The notes below the pieces were generated by a model. That model was given only the letters and a program-made list of their open reading frames with translations. It was not told the DNA's origin and did not search any database. From assembly GCA_029747015.1 (NCBI GenBank), contig JAKOGI010000138.1, positions 463,501 through 527,500 on the forward strand: a DNA stretch of 64,000 nt. Direction: 5' to 3'. The stretch is from Carnegiea gigantea (Eukaryota > Streptophyta > Magnoliopsida > Caryophyllales > Cactaceae). Each line of letters opens with the position of its first letter. Position 1 is the first letter of the stretch. Made by a program: the position numbers and the translations under genes. Shown one piece after another: positions 33,810-45,399 of this stretch.

Positions 33810-35690
33810 AAAAGGTCTTTGCTCTTCTCATAAAAGGAGTCAATCTTGTGAAATGTGGTTCTTTGTGGGGAAAGGCCATAGGACATCTTTGGAGGGAGAG
33901 CAAGGCTATAGGCTGGATAAAAGGGGAAGAGGAGAAGGTCAATTTTGTGCTGGATGGATCTTGGTGGAGGGAGACCGTGGGGGATTTCTTGTGGGAACAC
34001 ATGATGGAAGGATTGTAGGAGGGGATTAAGTAGGGGGTGTGAGTGGGTAGGGGGTTCCGGCGTGGTTTGCATAAGTATCAAGTCCTTAAAGGGTTCAAAC
34101 TCATGGTGTTGGGACTTGAGAAGGGTGGTGAGAAAGACATCCATATGAGGGTTGTCTTTGGGTTTTGGAGAGCGGGTGGGCTTGAGAGGGGTCAAGGTGA
34201 TTTTCTTTTGGTCTTTGTGGAAGGTATAAGTGTTCATCCGGCCATCATGGATGACACTTCTATCAAATAGCCAAGGTCTTCCCAAAAGGATGTGTCAAGC
34301 ATCCATGGGAACTATATCACACCATAGCTCATCTTTGTAGTTTTTACCAATGGAGAGAGAGACGAGGCATCGGGTAGAAATTTGCACACCTTTGCCTTGG
34401 TTTAACCATTGGATAGTGTAAGGCTTAGGATGGGGTGTGGCTTTGAGCTTGAGCTTGTCTACCATGGTCTTGGAGGCAACATTAGCACAACTACCTCCAT
34501 TTATAATAAGTGAGCATACCTTCCCTTCAACGGTGCACCTTGTATGGAAAATGGCTTCTCTTTGTTCCAAGTTGTCTTGGGTGGCAAAACCACTTAAGGC
34601 TCTTCTAATGACCAACAATTCTCCTTCATCGGGGCCTTCTTTAACTTCTTCCACATTTTCCACCAAGCAATCTTCTCCTTCTTCTTCTTCATGTGGCTCC
34701 TTAAAGGAAGCTCGGTACTCGGCAAGAGTCACTATCTGTTTGTTAGGACATTCGGATGCAATATGTCCTAGACCTTGACATCGAAAGCAACGGATTTTGT
34801 CATTGGGCTTTGCAGGCACCTTTGTGGAGGGTATAGAGGTGGCAGGAGGGGTGTTTTTGGGTTGTGAGGGGTTTTGAGGTTTAGGAGGAAAGTAGGAAGG
34901 CTTTTGAGAGGGGAAAGGCCGAGGAGTGGGGTTAGAAATGGGGCTCTTTCCTGTAGACTTCTTTTGTTGCTCTACTTTGTAAGTAAGAGAACTCAAGTCA
35001 TCTAAGAAAGTATATGGATGCAATTCAATTACATGAGCAATAGACTCATCCAAGTCACTTAGGTACCTTGCCATTGTTTGGCATCATCTTCTCTCAAGTC
35101 ACATTTGAGTAGGAGTTGTTCAAACTCCCGGGTATACTCTTCAACACTCTTGGAGCCTTGCTTGAGGTGATGCAACTTGAAGTAGTTGTCTTGGATGTAA
35201 TGGGAGGGAAGGAACTTGGCCATAAGTTTGTCTTTCATCTTGGCCCAAGTTCTAATCTTTCCTTTACTATTTCTCGCTCTCTTGGCCACAAGGTTGGCCC
35301 ACCATATGGAAGCGTACTTCCGGAGCTTTAGGGCCACTAGCTTCACTTTCTTGTCATCTGGCACCTCTTTATACTCAAAGACACGTTCCACGGTTTGGAG
35401 CCAATCAAGGAAATGATCGGGATCCATTTGGCCTTCAAATTCGGGAATGTCGACTCTAAAGTCGCCAAGGCCATTCCATTGCCTTCTTTTTCTAGGGGTT
35501 TATTCATCACTTGAGTTAACAATATAGCTCCTCTCTTCTCTCTCAGATTCATCCGAGTATACATGAGTGCGTGAGTGAGAAGGGCTTCGGGTCCATCTCT
35601 TTTTCTCTTCCATAAGTTGGGCAAGTTGAGTTTGACTTCCAACTCGTCAACTCGCTCTTGGGATCGACTTGAAGACATTTTTTTTTTTTA
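33810..35690 (-). pseudogene. gag: gag-protease of the non-autonomous gypsy element
   Basis: From about 35680 the minus strand gives an N-terminus, then (frame change near 35440) the capsid block DPDHFLDWLQTVERVFEYKE, YASIWWANLVAKRARN, KIRTWAKMKDKLMAKFLP and SVEEYTREFEQLLLKC. After another frame change near 35080, a CFRCQGLGHIASECP zinc knuckle (about 34740-34790) and a retropepsin with INGGSCANVASKTMV follow. A TGA at 34295 interrupts the HILLGRPWLFDR end of the protease. HVFPQEIPHGLPPPRSIQHKID is the usual RT entry, followed by a second diverged copy of the same block, and then the coding sequence stops near the LTR. There is no RT catalytic part. Capsid formation could be supplied in cis only if the frameshifts are recent or bypassed. 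Confidence 0.85.
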
Positions 35691-35699
35691 ATGAGAGTG

Positions 35700-35880
35700 T
35701 GTGGGGAAAAAGGCTGATTTTTAGATGAATGGAGGTGGCACGGTCGTATGGAGGGGCACGGGATGGCCGTGCTAGGTTGCTGATTTGAGGATGGCTAGGA
35801 AAACAGGGGTCACGGTCGTGCTTAGGAGCACGGGGTGGCCATGCCAAGTTTCTGGCCCTGTTTCTCACGGTTTTGCTGGT
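35700..35880 (-). other. 5' leader with repeated GCACG/CGTGC words
   Basis: Between primer site and gag, the words gcacggtcgt, gggcacggg, ggccgtgc, cacggtcgtgc and gagcacgggg recur, so the RNA leader could form several short GC-rich hairpins. Similar words occupy the leader of the element at 2930-3050. Confidence 0.55.
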
Positions 35881-35947
35881 TCTGTGTGTTTTGTGTTTTG
35901 GCTTATGGAATGTGTTTGGCTGCAATCTTGGTCACTTGGCAACCTTG

Positions 35948-35959
35948 GCTCTGATACCA
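35948..35959 (-). other. Primer binding site, initiator-Met type
   Basis: The minus strand reads TGGTATCAGAGC two bases after the LTR end, which confirms minus orientation. Confidence 0.92.
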
Positions 35960-35961
35960 AA

Positions 35962-37267
35962 TGATGTATATAAGAGCACCCAAATGACCAAGCTAAGTAT
36001 TTTTGTGGTTTTTATAATTGAGAAAACAGGGAAAAGTAAAAAGGATAGTTCAAGGTTGTGTTTGAGGTAATCCTTCCAGAGCCACTCAAACCAAACCTTG
36101 GGCAATCCCTTAACTCAACTAGGATACAGAAATTAATCACTACCAAGTTGAGAACAAGGGACCTAGAACACCACTTGAGGATGCCGCTCTCAAGATATAG
36201 AATTAGGGATTTTATAAGGAAGAGAACAAACACTCTTTGTTTGAGCTTGCTTTGTATTACTTGAATGACTTGATTTCATGCTAAGCAACTCAATTTATGG
36301 CCGTTATATAGGATAGGCCTTACATAATGAAAAGACATAACATTTCACGAAAAGATGTAAAGGAAAAAACAAAAAAAACAAGTACACTTTGCTGCTTGCT
36401 TCATTCGGATGCACCTAGGATGAAAAGGTGTGTCTCTTGGTGATTTTAGGTGTGAAAAAGAGGTAGCAGCAAAAGGAGATCCATGCACCCCTTTATTCCA
36501 TACGTTTAAACCTTGTTAGGGGAGAAAGAACTCAGTTTTGGAGGAGACACAATGCTTCAAAGCCAAAATGGGAGAGAAAGAACCATGTTCACACGTTTTG
36601 TAATTAATGTATTCACACGTGTAGCAACTTCAACTTCCAGGAGCCATATCTCACTGAATACTCAGCCAAATTCGGTGATCTTGGGCTTTTGGAAAGCTCA
36701 GGATGTCTAGTTTCTAGGGAATGTAAGTTTACTGCAATTGGACCAGACTAGCAAAAGTTATGGCCCAAATAGTGAAGGCTGTCCAAACTGCCCTGGGCTG
36801 AAATACCGTGTGCTTGTGGGCCTAATTTGACCATCCAAATGAACTTCAATTTGGGTGTGGTTGGTCTTGTTAGAAAGCTGATTCTTTAAGCTTGAATATG
36901 GTGAAGCGTGCAGGAAATTATGCCCTTCGGAGCTTGCTCAAAAAGATGGCCCAAACCAGGTCAATTTTCGGGTGAAGTTTCCAACGCACTGTTGGACTAT
37001 TTTAGCTCCATTCTGACCAGATTTTGGGCTCCCTTTGCTTCCTTGGAGCTTCCCTTTGAAATGCATGGTAGTCTTGACCCCCATTTGGAAGTCCCTTTTG
37101 AATAAGGCACTTTAAAGTTCAAAACAAACTCCACAAAGTGTCTTGTGTCATGGAACTCAAATAATGGGACCAAATATAAGTGTTTCCATGCATGATCTCA
37201 TTTGGTCATTTCCTCCCTTGAAGTTGAGCTTGAGGAATGAAAATGATGCATATGAAAATATGCATCA
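35962..37267 (-). repeat. 5' LTR of the gag-protease element
   Basis: Near-identical partner of 32467-33773. The palindromic end tgcatatgaaaatatgca is preserved at 37246-37263. Confidence 0.93.
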
Positions 37268-37280
37268 TATATATATATAT

Positions 37281-37354
<74 letters not shown>

Positions 37355-37391
37355 ATATATATATATATGTATGTATGTATGTATATGTATA

Positions 37392-37422
<31 letters not shown>

Positions 37423-37457
37423 GTACATACATATACGCACACACACGGACACACACA
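37268..37457. repeat. (TA)n/(CA)n/(GT)n microsatellite between gypsy element and Helitron
   Basis: A compound dinucleotide repeat that abuts the LTR on one side and the Helitron 3' terminus on the other. Confidence 0.95.
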
Positions 37458-37468
37458 TAAGTGTAGAC

Positions 37469-37483
37469 CCGTACTATGCACGG
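37469..37483 (-). terminator. Helitron 3' terminal hairpin
   Basis: CCGTGC and GTACGG pair (one G-T) around an ATA loop. The GTGCATAG-ACGGG form is typical of plant Helitron ends. It marks the rolling-circle termination signal rather than a transcription terminator. Confidence 0.85.
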
Positions 37484-38329
37484 TGTTTGATAAAATAGAT
37501 CTTTGGAACACACATCCTATTTGAAAATTTTAAAACATTACCAATACATACATATTTGATATATATAACTAAAAAAAAAAAGATGACAAGTAGCTATTAA
37601 AAAAACTAGAAAACTATCAACTTAATTCAGTACAACTGAGATTAATAGTGTAGAAAACAAATAATGGTAATATATATACGGATGAAGATCATGGTAAATG
37701 ACATGATGATAAGCTAGTGAGTAGAGCAGGACAGCAAAGACTCCTCTTTTTCTTCTTGTGCCTATATAGAAAATATTTTTGTTAGTAATCATTGTATTGC
37801 TAACATTGATATAAACAAAGTTTATGTGTACGTATTGTTTAGTTGGTGTACAAGGAATTGGAATTCTTCAAGTGAAAAACTTCTTCCTCCCATTCGACCA
37901 ACGTAATAAGAGTGATAGGCAGTTCTGTGTCTTAGTGACGTAGATGCTCCATAATAAATACCCATTGTTTGTCAAGATAGTCCTCTAGAATAGCGTACAA
38001 CAAAAGGTCACTATATGGCATAGGAAATACCTAATGGTCCATAAATATGACTTTCCATATTTTACATCTGTCGTGCATTTGTATGTACATACATCGTGTA
38101 AGATGAACGAACACTGACACAGATTTGTTGCAGGGGTTGATTGTACATATCGGGAGAGAAATGTGTGTTAAATATGCTATATCTATAGTAATAAACAAAA
38201 GAAATAAAATATTTATATAAGCCCATAATATATTTAAAATTATAATTGTGAAAGTAGATTATGTTCTACAAATGTGTAACAACTGCATGGTAATCTATAT
38301 GGAAAGAGAATAACCAAGCATTAGGAATG
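37484..38329. other. Helitron 3' non-coding region
   Basis: AT-rich sequence between the helicase stop and the hairpin; nothing further recognised. Confidence 0.5.
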
Positions 38330-41300
38330 TTACAAAAAATTTCCAGTAAATGATATTTTTAGTGATATTATGAAGCATATCCTTTTGTTATCGATAAAAA
38401 ACTTTAGTTCTAAAGGAGAAGTGACACGAGAGATTACGACATATAATTGGCCGTGGGAGAACATAGGTTTAGGAAGATAAACACCCGCACACTGCAGTGT
38501 TTGACCCTGGCTTTTATTAATTGTCATTGTGAAAGCCAATTTCAAAGGGAACTGCTTCCTCTTCAAGGCAAATGGTGAGTCTCTAGCTAAAGGAGTTAAG
38601 TCAACTCTTGGAATAGTTACTGCTTGCCCAATGTTTCGCCCGGTTAAGATTTTTGCTTGAACCACCTTACTTCCAAGCCTTTCAATAATCAACCGAGTAC
38701 CATTACACAACCCGATTGATGGGTAAAGGTTTCTCAAGAGGACCATAGGAGCATAAACTTTCAACTTAATTTCATGATTCGGGAAGTCTGAAAAGTTCAT
38801 ACCGTTTAGTAGCTCAGGTAGATTAAGGTCATCGATTATGGAATCAGTATTACCAGGCAGAAATGTGTTCGAACTTAGATATGTATGACTATTACCAGGA
38901 AGCATTGCTAGAATTCTATTATTCAATTCATCCACATCAGTGTTCAGGGTGCCAAAATACAATGAATTTGAAAATATGAATCATCTTTATATTGGTCAAT
39001 TGTACATGGTAGACGAATTTCATCAAGTTTTTGAGGCCATTACTACCGTTCTTGATGAGGACTTCTTTAGGAATTTCTATCCAGTCAGGCTCAATACCTC
39101 CTAAGAATGAGTATCCTTGAATAGAACTATTGCCAACATTTAACGTCTATTTTGCAAAACTTCCCAAACGCTCATGTTCATCATGACTTAAATTTGAATG
39201 CATGAGTTGCATGTTGATCTTAAGATGTTGAACATTATAATAGCATCAAATGATGCCCTTGATATTGAAGATGCAACAATATTTACTCTACTCCCTTTGG
39301 TAACAACCGGAAGTACTCATCTTAAATTACATCCAAAAATGATCATTTTCACGCCAAATGCTAGATTTCTATTGTAAATATCACATAAGGAATGCTCAAA
39401 TGCCTCTAATGTGTAGCGATGTGTCATTAGAGCTTCATCCCATATGATAAGTGATGCTTCCATAATTAGTTGTGCCAATTCTGACTGTTTGAAAAAATTC
39501 ATCATGTGAAAGCCTCATTTGCATCTATTGGCATCTTAAACATTGAATGTGTTGTTTTTCCTAAAGGTAACAATAGTGCAATAATAACCAGAGGACGTCA
39601 TTGAGAGCACTATCAAGCCCTTTAACCTAAAATATGTTATGATAGCTTTCTAAATATATATTTTCCCAGTTCCCCCACCATCGTAGACAAAGAAACAACT
39701 TTTGCCACCACGTTCATCTAACTAAGCGATCGACTGAAGAACTCGAATTTGATCCGAATTCAATGTCAGGAGCAAGATGTCAAGGTTCTCTTTATTCCAT
39801 GTTGATGCCTCTGTTAGCGCCTCACGCCACTCATTAGTGTTATTAAGGAGTCCTCATGCCAAGCAAGCTTCCTTGAAAGTTGAATATAAGATGCCATCAA
39901 CGGTTCTCAAGTCCTTAAATGATGTTGTTCCCTGAACAATGTGTAACAACATTCTAAGGTAGTATCTCTCTCCCATGTTTAGATGGGCATATAGCAATCA
40001 TCCAATGCATATCCTTCGTTTTCTTTTAGTCCATTTCTTCAGTTCTTTATGCCGCATATGTGTATCGTCTTGCTTCTATATCTTCAATATTTACAGTGAA
40101 CCAACCCATCCGCATGGTAGTCCTCTCTTGTGCTACAGTAACAACTTGATGAAGTTCATTATGATCATTGAATATGACATACTATTGACTCAGTAAGTGG
40201 TATTGTAATAATTCCACAGATGGGTAACGATATGCAATGTCAAATTAAAATATTCTCCAAACGAAATCCAAGGGTGACATATAACGATGATCTAAGTATC
40301 GCTTAATCTCATCAACTACTTTATAATATTGTGAACTTATTCCATTTTTGGCATTTTAAACATTATCATCAATAACAATGGTTGCCCGATCAGGTCCTTT
40401 ATGCATGTACTTGTGAAGATAGTTAATGACCTTCTTTTGTGCACAATGTTCGACGTTAATATGTGCATCACATTTGACACAGAGATCATGGTTATATGGT
40501 GTATCCATCTATTATTAATGCTCTTACCATGGACAGTTGCACTCCAACCATTGTTCCTGCTCTATATCTAACAAAACCATTTTCTTCAATAATGGTATCA
40601 TCACAGAAAACTTTAGGATAATGTTTCGTGCAAGTGCCACCATCCATGCATGCACATAAGGAATACCAGTGCCACATGGACTATGAATCATATGCCTTGT
40701 GACAGTTTCAAATGCAAGGGGATTAGTATCTATCTCGGGGAGCTCCACGTATATGACACGATCTATGTCTTCCGCACACGTTCGCTTATCCTCACTTGCA
40801 AGAGTCAGAAGCATATGGGCATAAGGTAGTTCCTATTTTTGAAATTCGATGACATGGATATCTACAGATGGAATACTTGATGGAAGAATATGGCAACATA
40901 ATAAGTTAGCATGACTAAGGTGAGAAGGAATTTAAATTTGCTAATACTAGTGGCATGGTGGGAGGATGATCATACTTGCAATGACTTTTCCAAATAGATT
41001 CCTCTCTTTGAAGTCTCATTTTATCTCTTTCATCTTTAAGCGAAAAACGTGAGCAACACTATCTGGTTGGTTATTCGCATGCTAGCCTGGTTGCTGAGAC
41101 AAAGCTTCTTGAATTTCAGACCAGTTTGAATTACAAGTGAATGTGACAAAAAAATTCAGATAGCCTATTTGATTACAGATGGCCATTGTATCTAAAAAGT
41201 GTTGCCTCATATAACGTGGCCCTCCTATAAATGATGCAGGAAATAACCTCTTCTCTACCATATAAGCATCATTTTCGCTGGATGTAACAGCATCTTGCAA

Positions 41301-42510
41301 GCTACTATACAGTTATGCTCATAGTGTACCTTGGTGGTCCCTAAAACATCTTAACCTCCAAGCCTCAATTGCAGCATAGAAATCAACAACAAATTAGAGA
41401 AACAATCTATCACATCAAAGTAATATATTCCCTTCATCAAGTCTATCTTATATGAGGAACGCAACAAATTCTCCCATTGTCACATGTTTTTCACTACTGC
41501 TTGATCCTTTAATGCATGGAATATTAAGTGACCAACTATCTGTTCCATTTGTAAATCGCAAAGGGTATTGAAGAGGCATATATGATAGATGAGTTTCATA
41601 TATTCGCTGTAAATTGCCATCTATTTTGCGAACAATTATATCTTGCTCCTCTTCTCGTCCATAGTCACCCCCTACTATAAGAGCAACAACTTCATCTATG
41701 CTGGGCATGGTACGTCCAGGACGTGCTTTGATAAGGCAAATTCTTAAATCAACAACATTATTGGCCTGCAGGATGTCTCGTGCATTTTGAAAAATCTTTA
41801 CATAAGGGTTGATAGTATCGAGCATGTGTTGTAAGGCCTGTAAATTTGCATGATCAACTCCACATACTGTTCTTAGCTAGTCAAAGCTCTGCATCGATTT
41901 CGAATTTCATCATATGTCTCATAGATATATAGTTAAACAAATTTGGGCTTTTGTCCTTCTGTTGGGCTTAATGAACCAATCTGATGATAATTTTTTTCAC
42001 TTATTCTGAATGAGTGAGGACCATGTCCATGCATTACAGAGTGGTCAATAGATCCATCCATAGATGTGAATGATAACATGGAGTTATATGTCCTTATGTT
42101 ATCAAGGAAATTCAGTTAATTCAATAATGTGTTCAGCAACGAAGGAGGTGGAGGTAATGCTGACAAAATAACACAACCACTTTGATAGCATATCATGAAT
42201 TGATGTTAGAAAATACTGGTTTTTGCAACTCTTTCATCCAATCACATGACTACTTTACAGTGACGGCAAGAAACCAGAGTCCCCATAAAATTCCCATGGT
42301 CGAAAACCTTCTAACAGGTGGATTCGTACGTGTAATTGCTAACTGAATTGCTCTAGATTTTGCTTGATGGCGCTCGCGTTCTACAATAAACTGTGACTGT
42401 GTCTGATCTCAATGGCGCCAGGTAAATAGCCTTCATCGAGCATTATGTTGAGCAGGTCTAGTTTGTAGGCTATTTCTAGTGCTCTCAGATCTTCCAGGTG
42501 GAGTTTCCAT
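38330..42510 (-). pseudogene. Helitron Rep/Pif1-like helicase (RepHel), decayed
   Basis: A possible start at 42510 reads METPPGRSESTRNSLQ. The Helitron-like N-terminal domain follows: VKIFQNARDILQ, GNLQRIYETHLSYMPLQYPL and, near 41200-41250, PASFIGGPRYMRQHFLDTMA with FVTFTCNSNW. DPLAFETV-like and CGTGIPYVHAWM-like blocks follow near 40650-40730. The Pif1 helicase part shows Walker A GGGTGK (about 39670-39690), ASLIIWDEALMTHR (Walker B, near 39440), EPDWIEIPKEVLIKNG (39050-39110), and C-terminal LRNLYPSIGLCNGTRLII, AFTMTINKSQGQTLQ and YVVISRVTSPLELK. Rolling-circle replication initiation and unwinding would be its role. At least ten frameshifts and stops. Confidence 0.85.
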
Positions 42511-42758
42511 TACTATGTGAGAAACATTATATGCACAGTGAATTAAAATATAATCCCATATTTGCATCATATGGAACTTAATTACTTATACAGATCATCC
42601 ATTAATGTGTCATCACCCTCGATTCTTAAAAAGGGCAGTTGTGTTTTATGATCTTAATTATGGATTGGAATTTTTGTTGTGATGTTTCTTTTTTGGTTAG
42701 CACAATTAACTACTTGTGGAAAATGTGAGCAGCACGTTATGATTGTATATAGATATTT

Positions 42759-43590
42759 TGTAAGTTGTATTCCTTTTTTTTTTGGGGAATGTGCTTCACG
42801 GGAAAAAAAGAATGCCTTTAATTTTTTATTCTTAAAAATGACAAATATGGATCACAAAGAAAACAGTACAATTTGTTTGAAAATTGTTTACAGTGTTAAG
42901 AAATTTATACTAAGTTGCATTCATTTTTTTGGGTGTCTTTGAGGGAAGGAAATGCCCCCTCAATTTCTTTAATCTTAAAAATGACATATATCGTTCACAA
43001 AGGAAATAACACATTCTTTTTGGAAAATATATATTTATGTAATTTATTGTGGAAGTATTTAGAGAAATGAACAATTTATCAATCATATGTTTTTATTTAT
43101 GTTTATGGTAAGGTTTAGATATTTATGTCACTTACATCTATTGATATCGAGTTTTAAATAATATGATCATTACTGTAGTAATTTATGTGTATCTCTATTA
43201 ACTTCAACTATTATTATAAACATCCAAGTATCAGCAATTTATGTGATAAGTTGTATTCAATTTTGTTTTACGTGTGTTTGAGGGAAGGAAATGCCCCCTC
43301 GATTTCTTTAATCTTAAAAATGACATATATCATTTGCAAAGAAAATGACACATTCTTCTTTGTAAATAGATATTTATGTGATTTAGTGTGGTAGTATTTA
43401 GGAAATGAACAATTTATCAATCGTATGTTTTTGCTTATTTCAGGCAAGTTTTAGATATTTATGTCAGTTATGTCTATTGATATTGAGTTTTAAATGTTAT
43501 GATAATTACTATAGTAATTTATGTGTATCTTGATTAACTTCAACTATTATTATAAACTTTTATTTAAAGTATCAGAAATTTCATATTGGA
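42759..43590. repeat. Tandem duplication of about 340 bp in the Helitron
   Basis: The word gagggaaggaaatgcccc at 42941 recurs at 43280. Two near-complete copies (about 42911-43247 and 43247-43585) are preceded by a third, truncated and more diverged copy from 42759. Confidence 0.88.
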
Positions 43591-43779
43591 CAAACATGCA
43601 AGATAAGAAAAGTGTTTATAACATCGATGCATTGTATTTAGACGACATTTTATTCAAATAATCATTGTTGATATTTTGTTTAGAATAAGTTTGCTTTTCA
43701 ATCATGAAAATGAAACATCAACAAATTAACTGAAATGAAATCTATACACAAAAATATATGTATGTTATAATATATAGAT

Positions 43780-44030
<251 letters not shown>

Positions 44031-44040
44031 ACTAATTCAA

Positions 44041-44108
44041 ATGGGCTTGGTGGGCTAGATTATGTGTAGCTAATAGTAGTCAGTCCTTAAAGCCCAATGA
44101 AAACCCTA
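44041..44108 (+). promoter_or_regulatory. Host-type promoter motifs: site II elements and telo-box
   Basis: TGGGCTTGGTGGGCTA (44042-44057) and AGCCCAAT (44091-44098) contain TGGGCY site II motifs in both orientations. AAACCCTA (44101-44108) is a telo-box. In plants this combination marks promoters of ribosomal-protein and other growth-linked genes. A CT-rich leader follows (44140-44270). Confidence 0.65.
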
Positions 44109-45399
44109 GATCTAGGTTGCATCCACCCACTGCTTAGAACCTTTCTTCTTCCCTCACTTTCCAGACAACTCTTTCCCGCCTCCCACTCCCACGCTCACTC
44201 TCACTCAAACGCTCACTCTCACCCTTACTCTCACTTGCAGTTTCTCTCTCTATCCATTAGAAATCCCAACCCTTTACTGTCGGTTGGTGTTGAATGAGAA
44301 TCAAAAGCGTCAGCTCCATTCTTATAGAGAGAAAATCCATCTTCACTTCCTATTTCTTAAGGTAAAGTTGCTATGATCATCACTTTTCTATGTTCTTAAG
44401 CAAATCGATGTTTAGGTGCTCTGTTTGTAGTGGATTCAGACCTTCGGGGTCTGAAACTTCTGGCTTCTCTTTACTTCTTTGAATGCTTGTTTTCGACTTC
44501 TCTTTGTTCTCAGATGTTTGCTTTAATAACTCTATTTGAGCTTTTTAAGTTGGGAGTCTGATTTAGATAATACTTAGGTGCTCTATTCTTTATTTCTGCG
44601 AGATCTGCCCTGTCATTCACTAGTTATCTACATCTCTCTAAAAGATTGTTCTGTGTCTTTGAAGATGCTTGAATTTATCCATGAATTTGATGCATTTGAA
44701 AGATAGATCTGATAGATCTGTGTCTGTAAAGTTGCGTGGAGTAATCTTTTTAATTCTACTTTCGATTTATATGGGTTATTTCACCATTTGCATTTGATTT
44801 TGATTTAGGGTTTAAATCCCTAATTATCTAGTAGTAATTTCTTATAATTCTTTTTTTTCGGTTGAAAGGTGCTAGCCACACTGGATATATACAACAAGCA
44901 CATAGGAAAGAGGCTTTGGGATGCAAAACTGGAAATGGGTTTAATTCTCTATCTCTGTCTGAAAGAACCCATCTGTTGTACATGTGGTGTTAGGCCATTT
45001 TGTACTTATGAAATAATTTGTCAAAGGGTTCTGTGGATGTCTCTAAAAATATACAATTTTAGATGGAAATACATTCTTTGAACAGATTTATATGTGGGAT
45101 GGTCTTGTTTCTCTCTCCGTGGTTTGTTCTCTTTGATTTCATGTTCACTTTGTTAAATGAAGAAAGCTACCTTGGCCACATACCCTTGATGTGGATCTAT
45201 TGTATGTTTTGTTACATCCCTATAGATATGTTATTTTGAGTTAAATTTCTCTGTTCTTTTCATTCTTATTACTTCAATTTATGCAAGTCCAACCAAATAA
45301 TCATATTCTAGTTACATGGAAATTGTGTACAATTTTTAGTGGTTTTGACCAATTTTAAAGTTTTTCTTAACTATTTATGTTGATCTTTATTTGCTTTTG

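Larger units (their letters stand above)
32467..37267 (-). mobile_element. Non-autonomous Ty3/gypsy element with gag-protease only, 4.8 kb
   Basis: LTRs of 1307 bp (32467-33773) and 1306 bp (35962-37267) differ by a few percent (about 5 differences in the first ~120 bp by hand). On the minus strand the order is LTR, initiator-Met primer site, leader, gag, protease, a short RT-entry fragment, LTR. RT, RNase H and integrase are absent from the 2.2-kb interior. Both flanks are (TA)n, so the 5-bp duplication (tatat/atata) cannot be told from the repeat. Elements with LTRs and gag but no pol have been described in plants as TR-GAG; this one also keeps a protease. Confidence 0.9.
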
